The notes under the pieces were generated by a model. It was not told the DNA's origin. It worked only from the letters and a program-made list of their open reading frames with translations, and searched no databases. 6,290 bases of DNA from UBA7485 sp050945075 (lineage in GTDB: Bacteria; Bacillota; Clostridia; Eubacteriales; Eubacteriaceae). A program made the position numbers and the translations under genes. The stretch's first letter is position 1. Each line of letters opens with the position of its first letter. Shown piece by piece: positions 1 to 5,546 of the stretch. The stretch is taken from positions 1-6,290 of the forward strand of contig JBMNSG010000134.1 in assembly GCA_050945075.1 (NCBI GenBank), read 5' to 3'.

Positions 1-11
1 TTCTGCATCAT
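1..11 (-). CDS. Possible start of a leftward gene cut by the window edge
   Basis: Two consecutive ATG codons lie on the minus strand at 9-11 and 6-8, and the frame stays open to the window edge (Met-Met-Gln). An AGGGGAG purine tract lies upstream, about 11 bases before the first ATG, which is a little longer than usual for a ribosome binding site. The empty region to the right, rich in operator-like repeats, also suggests a leftward gene begins here. Only three codons are visible, so the product cannot be named and even the existence of the gene is uncertain. Confidence 0.25.
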
Positions 12-315
12 GAGATTTCTTACTCCCCTTATAATGATTTGTATCGCTGCGATGACTGTAGTTTATCAGCCTTTAAAAGTTTAATCTATCTTTTGGGAAG
101 CTTTGGGGAACATGGCATACATTTTCACCCGATTTTTAAAAGCTGTGATTTTTCACGGCCGGAAACATTTTTATGTGATTTTTCACATACCTGCGGGGTC
201 GGTATTTCAGGGTATTCGCCATGACCCATCCATGACCGAATCGTTTCGTACAAAAGGATTTCTTCGGTTTTCTGAAGGGCAGGAGAGCATAGAAGATAAC
301 AGGAAATATCCGAAC
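12..315. other. Intergenic region, probable control region of a leftward gene
   Basis: I see no convincing gene here. Open frames on both strands are short, lack ribosome binding sites and resemble no known family; two of them run antisense into the next gene or its terminator. The region contains a pair of TGTGA-type inverted repeats (listed separately), an 11-bp palindrome ATCGCTGCGAT at 43-53, and an 8-bp direct repeat CCATGACC at 219-226 and 230-237, spaced 11 bp or about one helical turn. No clear -35/-10 pair was found on the minus strand. The density of symmetric elements suits a promoter region for the gene presumed to begin at position 11, but that is inference. Confidence 0.4.
144..189. 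promoter_or_regulatory. Tandem CRP/FNR-like inverted repeats 30 bp apart
   Basis: The 13-mer TGTGATTTTTCAC occurs at 144-156 and again at 174-186, exactly 30 bp apart. Each copy is an inverted repeat. The right one is TATGTGA-N4-TCACATA (172-189, seven matched pairs) and the left one is GTGA-N4-TCAC (145-156). A further TTTTCAC half-site lies at 122-128, 28 bp from the left copy. Such TGTGA/TCACA symmetry is typical of Crp-Fnr family operators. The 4-bp spacer resembles FNR-type sites (TTGAT-N4-ATCAA) more than the 6-bp spacer of classical CRP or Rex sites. Which regulator binds, and for which gene, cannot be told from sequence. Confidence 0.45.
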
Positions 316-362
316 AAAAAACAGGCTGTTCCGGCAGAAATCAATTCTGTCAGAACAGCCTG
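316..362 (-). terminator. Intrinsic terminator after the antitoxin-like gene
   Basis: Read on the minus strand, CAGGCTGTTC (353-362) pairs perfectly with GAACAGCCTG (322-331). The pairing continues through a short internal mismatch into CAGAA/TTCTG, and the hairpin is followed directly by six T residues (316-321). It begins 33 bases after the TAA of the 396-728 gene, so it very likely ends that transcript. There is no T tract on the other side, so it should not work for plus-strand transcripts. Confidence 0.9.
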
Positions 363-395
363 TGGTCGTCACATAGCGGCCGTAAACAAACCGGT

Positions 396-728
396 TTATT
401 TTCCCATCATCAGTTCTTCGATACTGGTATCGATACTGTCGATTTTTTCCTTCGAATAACCGATTGCTTCCATTACATCTTTGGATGTGAATGAGCTTTT
501 GTTGAGTGTTTTCGAGTTAAACAACTTGCGGTTGAGTTCCTGATATTCCATAACCAGATCGAGCATAGACTGAAACCGTACCGGGTCCATCAGAACGCAT
601 AGATCTGTTTCATTGTCCTGAATCAGAACCGTTCCCTTTTCCCGGACCTTCGCAAAAACAGACTTACAGTCCTCTTTTCCCAGTTCTCCGTAATCGATCA
701 CTACAGCTGCAAATTCTGTATTATCCAT
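396..728 (-). CDS. Phd/YefM antitoxin-like small protein (orphan)
   Basis: The 110-residue protein resembles the Phd/YefM antitoxin fold. Its N-terminal half has the typical order: a strand with hydrophobic residues (7-13), a helix with a Ser-Val-Phe-Ala-Lys-Val core (21-29), Gly-Thr-Val-Leu-Ile-Gln (32-37), a hydrophobic strand ending Leu-Met-Asp-Pro (43-49), then a helix beginning Phe-Gln-Ser-Met-Leu (52-56). In this family that half dimerises and binds DNA, and the C-terminal part wraps the toxin. Here the C-terminal half (about 60-110) is charged and helical in character. The ATG follows a GGGGGAG tract at good spacing. No RelE/YoeB- or Doc-like toxin follows: a strong terminator comes directly after the stop codon, and the upstream gene is araB. 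It may be a solitary autoregulator, a remnant of a toxin-antitoxin pair, or a partner of a distant toxin. The family call comes from pattern recognition only. Confidence 0.65.
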   Translation of the reverse strand: MDNTEFAAVVIDYGELGKEDCKSVFAKVREKGTVLIQDNETDLCVLMDPVRFQSMLDLVMEYQELNRKLFNSKTLNKSSFTSKDVMEAIGYSKEKIDSIDTSIEELMMGK

Positions 729-765
729 AGTCTCCCCCTGTTATCGACATTGTGTATACAGATTT

Positions 766-778
766 TACAATCATTGTA
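766..778. promoter_or_regulatory. 13-bp palindrome overlapping the -10 box (possible operator)
   Basis: The sequence TACAATCATTGTA is a perfect 6-1-6 inverted repeat. Its right arm is the -10 hexamer of the promoter for the 396-728 gene, read as TACAAT on the minus strand, and its left arm covers the likely transcription start. A second perfect palindrome, TGTATACA, lies at 753-760 in the 5' untranslated region. Phd/YefM-type antitoxins commonly repress their own promoters through such palindromes, so autorepression is plausible but inferred. Confidence 0.45.
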
Positions 779-801
779 GCATAACTGGAAAAATTTGTCA
801 T
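773..801 (-). promoter_or_regulatory. Strong sigma-A-type promoter of the antitoxin-like gene
   Basis: On the minus strand, ATGACA (796-801, five of six matches to the -35 consensus) is followed after exactly 17 bp by TACAAT (773-778, five of six matches to the -10 consensus). A TG dinucleotide one base before the -10 gives an extended -10 element. The predicted start near 766 leaves a leader of just under 40 bases before the ATG at 728. This is the clearest promoter in the window. Confidence 0.75.
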
Positions 802-864
802 TTTCCTCTACTTTTTAGGAATATATCTTATATTTATCAGTTGCAGCTTATAAATTCAGTGTCA

Positions 865-2541
865 CTACTTCCCCGCTCTGGCTTCGAGCCGGATCGTCTT
901 CAGATGCTTCATCACATCATTTTCTCCACGGCCGAAATAATCATGTAGTTTTTTCCATTCCCCGTAAATCCTGTCGTAGACTGCTGCCGCCTGCGGATCC
1001 GGAAGATATTCGTTGTCAGTCAGATTGGCCATAACTGAGGTCACATCAAAGATATTGTCATAGCCGCCCCGTTCTTTTCCAGCAGCCAGCGCGCCCATAA
1101 CCGCTGCCCCCAGTGCCGGTCCGTATTCAGAACCCGCAATCCGGTATGGCCGGCGGGTGATGTCCGCATAGATCTGCATGAGCATTGGATTTTTCTGTGT
1201 GATGCCGCCGGTGGCAACAATCGAATCCACTTTCACCCCGTGTTCTTCAAAGTTATCGAGAATAATCCGGGTCCCGAAGGCCGTTGCTTCAATCAGGGCA
1301 CGATACATTTCTTCCGGTTTGGTGGTGAGCGTCATGCCCAGCATCATCCCCTGCAGATCATTGTCTATCAAAATAGAACGGTTGCCGTTCCACCAGTCAA
1401 GGGCCAGAAGTCCTGATTCACCGGGAGCCAGTTTCTGCGCCTTCATCGTCAGGAACTGGTGCAGATTCATACCCAGATCCTTTGCCTCCCGTTCATAGGA
1501 AGCCGGCACGCAGTTTTTGACAAACCAGGCAAAATGATCGCCCACACAGCTCTGTCCGGCTTCATAGCCGACAAAGCCGGGGAGAATCCCGTCTTCCACG
1601 ACGCCGAAAACGCCCGGGACTGCCTTTTCCTCTTTGCTGATGAGCATATGGCAGGAAGATGTCCCCATAATAATGAGCATCTGGTTCTCTGCCGTTTCTT
1701 TGAGCGCTCCCGGAACACCGGAATGAGCATCAATATTGGCCGCTGCCACTGCCGTGCCGATATTGAGTCCGGTCAGCTGATGCCCCAGTTCGTTTATTTC
1801 TCCGGCTTTTCCTCCTTCAGCGACGATGGTTGAAGGTATTTTTTCCGCAACTACATTTTCAAAGGCCGGATTTAATGCTTTAAAGAATTCTGTGGACGGA
1901 TAGCCTTCTTTCTTGCTCCACAGTGCTTTGTAGCCGGCACCGCATGAATTTTTGGTATCCTCACCGGTGAGCAGACGTACGATCCAGTCGCCCGCTTCCA
2001 CATATTCGTCCATGTCTGCATACAGTCCGGGATCATCTTCCAGAATTTTGAGCAGCCGCGGGAACAGCGATTCCGAGGAAGCCCTGCCGCCGTAACGGGC
2101 CAGGAAGTTTTCTCCGCGTTTTTCAGCGACGTCGGTAATCAGGTCCGCTTCATGCTGGGCACCGTGGTGTTTCCACAATTGAACATAAGACAGCGGATTA
2201 CTACGATATTTCGGTTTGAAGCACAGCGGAATGCCTTCTGCATCGACCGGCAGCACTGTACAGGCCGTAAAGTCAATCCCGACACCGATTACATCATCCG
2301 GACTGATTCTCGTTTTTTTCAGAACATCGGGAACCGTTGTATTCAGGACGTCAATATAATCCTGCGGATACTGCAGTGCGTAGTCTACCGGCAGTCTGGT
2401 TCCATCGGGAAGCTGTTCCTCCATGACTGCATGCGGATACTCATAGACACTTGATCCCATTTCCATCCCTGTCTGCACATTAACCAGAACAGCCCGTCCT
2501 GACAAGGTCCCGTAGTCAATTCCAATTGTGTATTTTGCCAT
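865..2541 (-). CDS. araB: L-ribulokinase (FGGY carbohydrate kinase)
   Basis: Cytoplasmic ATP-dependent kinase that phosphorylates L-ribulose to L-ribulose 5-phosphate, the second step of L-arabinose breakdown after AraA and before AraD. From the ATG at 2541 the protein has 558 residues, close to typical AraB length (about 560). Visible FGGY features are the N-terminal Gly-Ile-Asp-Tyr-Gly-Thr loop (7-12, Asp9), Gly-Ile-Asp-Phe-Thr (88-92), the probable catalytic base Asp271 in Asn-Ile-Asp-Ala-His-Ser-Gly-Val-Pro, Gly-Thr-Ser-Ser-Cys-His (293-298), Asp-Trp-Trp-Asn-Gly-Asn (382-387), and the C-terminal Gly-Gly-Ile-Thr-Gln-Lys-Asn-Pro signature from 445. The frame extends 14 codons further upstream to an ATG at 2583. 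The inner ATG is preferred because it has a GGGGGG tract six bases upstream and gives the family's usual N-terminus. No araA, araD or arabinose regulator lies next to it. No canonical terminator follows in 729-864, so some read-through into the antitoxin-like gene is possible. Confidence 0.95.
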   Translation of the reverse strand: MAKYTIGIDYGTLSGRAVLVNVQTGMEMGSSVYEYPHAVMEEQLPDGTRLPVDYALQYPQDYIDVLNTTVPDVLKKTRISPDDVIGVGIDFTACTVLPVDAEGIPLCFKPKYRSNPLSYVQLWKHHGAQHEADLITDVAEKRGENFLARYGGRASSESLFPRLLKILEDDPGLYADMDEYVEAGDWIVRLLTGEDTKNSCGAGYKALWSKKEGYPSTEFFKALNPAFENVVAEKIPSTIVAEGGKAGEINELGHQLTGLNIGTAVAAANIDAHSGVPGALKETAENQMLIIMGTSSCHMLISKEEKAVPGVFGVVEDGILPGFVGYEAGQSCVGDHFAWFVKNCVPASYEREAKDLGMNLHQFLTMKAQKLAPGESGLLALDWWNGNRSILIDNDLQGMMLGMTLTTKPEEMYRALIEATAFGTRIILDNFEEHGVKVDSIVATGGITQKNPMLMQIYADITRRPYRIAGSEYGPALGAAVMGALAAGKERGGYDNIFDVTSVMANLTDNEYLPDPQAAAVYDRIYGEWKKLHDYFGRGENDVMKHLKTIRLEARAGK

Positions 2542-2634
2542 TACTATCCCCCCGTTTACTCTAATCATGTCCCCGGGAATCACCGGCTGTCTGTTCTGCC
2601 GTTCCCCTGATCCCGGACAGCATATTCTGTTTTT

Positions 2635-2663
2635 ATCTTAATCCCCCGGCACGGTTTGGTCAA
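2635..2663 (-). promoter_or_regulatory. Probable araB promoter with a GC-rich structured leader
   Basis: On the minus strand, TTGACC (2658-2663, five of six) is followed after 17 bp by TAAGAT (2635-2640, four of six). A start near 2628 would give a leader of about 87 bases before the ATG at 2541. In that leader CCGGGATCA can pair with TGATTCCCGG through one bulged base, so the RNA is likely folded. I saw no clear AraR-type operator or CcpA cre site. The promoter lies just past the terminator of the upstream gene, consistent with an independent araB transcript. Confidence 0.6.
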
Positions 2664-2700
2664 TTTACAGAACATTGTGATTGAGGAATATTGACTGCAT

Positions 2701-2727
2701 AAAAAAAGACGGAATTTTCATTCCGTC
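2701..2727 (-). terminator. Intrinsic terminator after the surface-protein gene
   Basis: Read on the minus strand, GACGGAAT (2720-2727) and ATTCCGTC (2708-2715) form a perfect 8-bp stem with a GAAA tetraloop, followed by seven T residues (2701-2707). It starts 16 bases after the TAA of the 2744-3832 gene and separates it from araB. Confidence 0.95.
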
Positions 2728-2743
2728 CTGATGTTGCTTTTGT

Positions 2744-3832
2744 TTATCTGTCAGCTTTTCTGCTGCGTGAAACCAGAACTATTGTTCCCAGAGCTGCAAC
2801 TGCCAGTATAAGTGCTGCCGGTATTACGCCTGTTTCCGTGTAAACACCGGTTGCAGGAGAAATTGATGAAGTTGAAGCAGTTTCTGTCGTTCCGGTGCCG
2901 GTGGATGAATCCTCAGCTGGATTAGAAGGTATTACTTCAGCATCTGCACGGGTTACAACCACTGTATAGGTCAGCTCTCCAAAATCAGGTGCTACAACTT
3001 TTACGACTATGGTATTCTCGCCGACATCCAGTGCGATGGCATCGGATTCACTTGCAGATTGAACCTTTGTACCATTTATGTAAATTTCCGCACTTTCGTA
3101 TGAAACTGTCGGCGTTACCGTAATCTGACTGACATCATTAGCTACACTGGCCGTATAATCAAACTGATTCGAATCGAAAACAGGATCCAGCGTCCCTGCA
3201 CTGAGCTTCAGATCTGAGAGCATTGCATAGTCAGAATTAGCCAGAATGGTTACATTTTTATCAGGCATGACAAACGAAGTCTGTCTGCTGGACGGATCGT
3301 CTAATGTAACATCATCACTTGACCATTTGACAAATGATGATGACGACACAATATCCGCTGTAATATTGACCGTCGTTCCGGGAACAACCCAGGCATATGC
3401 AGACTGTGCATCATCAATCGTGCCATTGTAGATATCTACAGTGGGAAGCGTTCCTACCGGATCAGCATAGGTAAAAATACCTCCGGTTATAGTTCCTCTG
3501 GCAGAAGTAGTAACCGTTCCGGTGAATATTCCGCCACTGATGGTGCCAGAGTTCGTAACGTCTCCGCCGAACAGACCGCCTGTAACTGTCCCTTTATTCG
3601 TCGTTGTTCCAGTAAATGCATATCCGTCCAGTGTAAAGGTATAACCTTCGTTGAGTGTGAGTTCACCGCTAGGCATATACCTCCAGCCGATCCCATCAGA
3701 CTTTAAAGGTTCTCCGTCTTCCCCGATTTTGATGATCTCAACATCCGTTCCTGCAGCGAACACACCTGCAGGGAGCAGGCTGAACAGCATAGCTGCACAA
3801 ACTAAAGCCGTCAGAATCTTTCGTATTTTCAT
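2744..3832 (-). CDS. Secreted wall-anchored surface protein with cadherin-like domain and SPATG sorting signal
   Basis: The 362-residue protein from the ATG at 3832 has a Sec signal peptide: Lys-Ile-Arg-Lys, a hydrophobic core, and likely cleavage after Val-Phe-Ala26. Residues about 48-75 form a short lead-in. Three repeats follow, GTVTGGLF (81-88), GTISGGIF (96-103) and GTITGGIF (113-120), suggesting beta-solenoid turns. Residues about 146-202 resemble an InlB-B-type bacterial repeat (Pro-Gly-Thr-Thr-Val-Asn-Ile-Thr-Ala, Phe-Val-Lys-Trp, Phe-Val-Met-Pro-Asp-Lys-Asn-Val-Thr). Residues about 204-296 match a cadherin-like beta-sandwich (Leu-Ser-Asp-Leu-Lys-Leu-Ser-Ala-Gly-Thr-Leu-Asp-Pro, Phe-Asp-Tyr-Thr-Ala-Ser-Val, Tyr-Thr-Val-Val-Val-Thr-Arg). 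A Ser/Thr-rich spacer (308-324) leads to SPATG (325-329), a hydrophobic stretch (335-354) and a basic tail, the layout of a sortase substrate. GGAGG lies five bases before this ATG, favouring it over a start at 3877. Adhesion or carbohydrate binding is likely, but the ligand is unknown. Confidence 0.85.
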   Translation of the reverse strand: MKIRKILTALVCAAMLFSLLPAGVFAAGTDVEIIKIGEDGEPLKSDGIGWRYMPSGELTLNEGYTFTLDGYAFTGTTTNKGTVTGGLFGGDVTNSGTISGGIFTGTVTTSARGTITGGIFTYADPVGTLPTVDIYNGTIDDAQSAYAWVVPGTTVNITADIVSSSSFVKWSSDDVTLDDPSSRQTSFVMPDKNVTILANSDYAMLSDLKLSAGTLDPVFDSNQFDYTASVANDVSQITVTPTVSYESAEIYINGTKVQSASESDAIALDVGENTIVVKVVAPDFGELTYTVVVTRADAEVIPSNPAEDSSTGTGTTETASTSSISPATGVYTETGVIPAALILAVAALGTIVLVSRSRKADR

Positions 3833-3844
3833 GCTTTCCTCCGT

Positions 3845-3863
3845 TTTCGGCCATTTGCCGAAA
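3845..3863 (-). promoter_or_regulatory. Leader hairpin just upstream of the surface-protein ribosome binding site
   Basis: On the minus strand, TTTCGGC (3857-3863) pairs perfectly with GCCGAAA (3845-3851) around a 5-base loop. The stem ends two bases before the CGGAGG ribosome binding site (GGAGG at 3838-3842). It has no T tract, so it is not a terminator. It may stabilise the 5' end of the mRNA or affect ribosome access. The structure is read from sequence; the role is inference. Confidence 0.5.
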
Positions 3864-3866
3864 TCA

Positions 3867-3881
3867 TTTACAATCATTTTA
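3867..3881 (-). promoter_or_regulatory. Presumed -10 region of the surface-protein gene, near-copy of another promoter
   Basis: The minus strand reads TAAAATGATTGTAAA, whose first six bases make a good -10 box (five of six). No good -35 is found at 16-18 bp; the region upstream is AT-rich and abuts the antiporter terminator. The 15-mer differs by a single base from the -10 region of the antitoxin-like gene (764-778). AAATGATT also occurs as two direct repeats 10 bp apart (3862-3869 and 3872-3879 on the plus strand). Confidence 0.4.
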
Positions 3882-3908
3882 AACGATAATATTACGTAAA
3901 AACAGTGT

Positions 3909-3972
3909 AAAAAAAACCTGTTGAAGCAAATACCGCATTTTTCTGATTAAATGCAGTATCTGCCTCAGCAGG
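3909..3972 (-). terminator. Long intrinsic terminator after the antiporter gene
   Basis: Read on the minus strand, the arm at 3950-3972 pairs with the arm at 3917-3939 over 23 positions, with one C-A mismatch, three G-T wobbles and a 10-base loop. Eight T residues follow (3909-3916). The stem begins about 65 bases after the antiporter stop codon and should end that transcript before the surface-protein promoter. No T tract follows in the plus direction. Confidence 0.9.
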
Positions 3973-4037
3973 GTCAGATATAAATCTGTTTTCAACTATC
4001 AAAATGAAGATTTTGTAAAGCGCAAGACCTGTCAGCG

Positions 4038-5357
4038 TCAGTTTTTCTGATAAGCCGGATGCGAAGGATCATCATGCTTGTTATCCTCTGCAGCGGCCCT
4101 GGAAGCACTAACTTCCGGTGCGTTGTCACTGGCCTGGTCATATGCAGCCAGGTTTTCGACATTCTGCGTAATGGCATTATTGGTTTCCACCGCAACACCA
4201 TTCCCGCCGGAATAAACCCATTTGAGCAGAATAGGTGTAAGCACCGTTGTCACAATGACGACCAGAATAACCGGTCCGAAAAGGTCCTGATTCATCAGCC
4301 CGTATGCAAGCCCCTGGTTGGCAACAATCAGAGCAACTTCACCTCTGGAAACCATCCCCACACCAATACGGAGTGAAACGTCATTGGAGTAACCGCATAT
4401 TTTTGCTCCGAGTCCGCAGCCGATGATCTTACTGAAGATAGCAACCACAATCAACAACAGTGAGAATATCACGATTGTGGACGTCATCTGCGGCAGCACA
4501 ACCTTCAGCCCGATGCTGGCAAAGAAAACCGGTGAGAGCAGCATATAGGAGATCGTACCGAAACGATTCTGCAGATACTGTACACGCGGAGTGCTGGCAA
4601 ACAGAACGCCTACCATATAAGCCCCTGTAATGTCCGCGACACCGAAAAAATGTTCAGCCACGAATGACCAGCCCAGGCACATGGCAAAAGCGACAATAAT
4701 AAAACGCTGTTTATCGTTATTATAGTTATTGAACCATTTTTTGAGATATTTAAGCAGGAAAACTCCAAGCGCTATGCTGATCACGAAGAAGAGCACAATT
4801 TTGATCAGAACCATGACGATATCCGTGTTTCCGGCACCGTTTCCGCCCAGAGATGTAATGACTGTCAGGCAGATAATACCGAGGACATCATCGATGATGG
4901 CAGCTCCGAGAATTGCATTACCCGATTCAGTAGAAAGTTTTCCCAGTTCTTTGAGTGTTTCAACCGTGATACTCACTGAAGTTGCTGTAAGGATCACACC
5001 AATAAAGATGTTCTGAAGCGTCTGTCCCGGATTAAAGAAACTGGAAACCCACCAGCCCAGAAGCAGTGGAACAATTACACCGATCAACGCGATGACAAAG
5101 CAGGCCTTGCCTGATTTTTTCAGCGCCTGAATATCCGTTTCCAGACCGGCTGTAAACATCAGGACTATTACGCCCAGCTCAGCCACATCATCCAGAAAGG
5201 AAGTATCGCTGATGACTTTAAAACAGGCCGGACCCAGCAGAATACCTGCCAGAAGCGCACCTACTACCTGCGGCAGTTCGATTCGCCTGGTCATCATCCC
5301 CAGAAGCTTAGTGAAAATAAGAATAACCGCAAGCTGCCATAGAAAATTGTAATCCAA
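4038..5357 (-). CDS. CPA2-family Na+/H+ antiporter (NapA/KefB-like membrane domain)
   Basis: Integral membrane cation/proton exchanger of the Na_H_Exchanger family, 439 residues. About a dozen hydrophobic segments fill residues 5-380. Typical motifs are Leu-Pro-Gln-Val-Val-Gly (28-33) with Leu-Leu-Gly-Pro (40-43), Phe-Thr-Ala-Gly-Leu-Glu-Thr-Asp (68-75), the Asp156-Asp157 pair in Ala-Ile-Ile-Asp-Asp-Val-Leu-Gly, Lys310, and Ser-Arg-Gly-Glu-Val-Ala-Leu-Ile (337-344). The Asp-Asp pair plus a late lysine is the arrangement of electrogenic Na+/H+ antiporters such as Thermus NapA, so Na+ or Li+ export for pH and salt homeostasis is the best guess. K+ export as in Kef proteins cannot be excluded, but the C-terminus (about 382-439) is a short hydrophilic tail with no TrkA-N nucleotide-binding domain. 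The start is TTG, with AGAAGAAGG ending eight bases upstream; the next in-frame Met is residue 21, which would remove most of the first membrane helix. Confidence 0.9.
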   Translation of the reverse strand: MDYNFLWQLAVILIFTKLLGMMTRRIELPQVVGALLAGILLGPACFKVISDTSFLDDVAELGVIVLMFTAGLETDIQALKKSGKACFVIALIGVIVPLLLGWWVSSFFNPGQTLQNIFIGVILTATSVSITVETLKELGKLSTESGNAILGAAIIDDVLGIICLTVITSLGGNGAGNTDIVMVLIKIVLFFVISIALGVFLLKYLKKWFNNYNNDKQRFIIVAFAMCLGWSFVAEHFFGVADITGAYMVGVLFASTPRVQYLQNRFGTISYMLLSPVFFASIGLKVVLPQMTSTIVIFSLLLIVVAIFSKIIGCGLGAKICGYSNDVSLRIGVGMVSRGEVALIVANQGLAYGLMNQDLFGPVILVVIVTTVLTPILLKWVYSGGNGVAVETNNAITQNVENLAAYDQASDNAPEVSASRAAAEDNKHDDPSHPAYQKN

Positions 5358-5365
5358 AGTACATA

Positions 5366-5374
5366 CCTTCTTCT
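5366..5374 (-). promoter_or_regulatory. Ribosome binding site supporting the TTG start
   Basis: AGAAGAAGG on the minus strand ends eight bases before the TTG at 5357. An ATG at 5362-5364 sits only one base after the GG and in a different frame, so it cannot start this protein. Spacing and the membrane topology both favour TTG as the real start. Confidence 0.65.
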
Positions 5375-5494
5375 GTCCGGTTCAGTCATACTGCGTTGAT
5401 TGACAAGACGATATAGTCCGGTATCCGCTTTTTCTGTCACAGATAAATCTATTCATTTACCCATTGAACAGCATGAAAATCAGATACCTCATCT

Positions 5495-5522
5495 ATTATA
5501 ATCGTTTCTCGAGGTACTACCA
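5495..5522 (-). promoter_or_regulatory. Candidate antiporter promoter with perfect -10 box
   Basis: TATAAT occurs on the minus strand at 5495-5500 in the 189-bp gap between the acetyltransferase and the antiporter. The hexamer 16 bp upstream, TGGTAG (5517-5522), is a poor -35 match, so activity may need an activator or be modest. A start near 5488 gives a leader of about 130 bases. The leader contains an 11-bp palindrome TCTGTGACAGA (5433-5443) and complementary GGTATC and GATACC segments that could pair. I recognise no known riboswitch. Confidence 0.4.
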
Positions 5523-5546
5523 GATGTTCGTTTCCAGACAGCGTTT

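Noticed and set aside
144..186. Two identical 13-mers as the start of a CRISPR-like array
   Set aside because: There are only two copies, the repeat is too short, and the intervening 17 bases are not a spacer of normal length; an operator pair explains them better.
136..372. 78-codon minus-strand open frame downstream of the antitoxin-like gene, considered as a missing toxin
   Set aside because: Its beginning lies inside the terminator hairpin, it has no ribosome binding site, and its sequence has no RelE/YoeB/Doc-like pattern.
103..459. 118-codon plus-strand open frame
   Set aside because: It runs antisense through the terminator and the 3' end of the antitoxin-like gene, has no ribosome binding site, and its protein resembles no family.
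1459..1833. 124-codon plus-strand open frame, with others of about 90-105 codons on either strand inside 1178-2454
   Set aside because: All lie inside araB in other frames; the AraB frame is continuous and carries clear family motifs, so these are shadows.
2542..2583. Upstream ATG giving araB 14 extra residues
   Set aside because: The extension has no FGGY similarity and overlaps the GGGGGG ribosome binding site of the inner ATG, which gives the family's normal N-terminus.
3833..3877. Upstream start giving the surface protein 15 extra residues
   Set aside because: The extension would place charged residues before the signal peptide and be translated through the leader hairpin and GGAGG site, both of which fit the inner ATG.
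4059..4376. Plus-strand open frames at 4059-4376 and 4729-5016
   Set aside because: They are antisense shadows of the antiporter gene, with no ribosome binding site or recognisable protein.
5382..5456. 24-codon minus-strand upstream frame in the antiporter leader
   Set aside because: It ends 24 bases before the TTG start, which could suit a leader peptide, but it has only a weak GGG tract before the ATG and no regulatory codon run, so chance is the simpler explanation.
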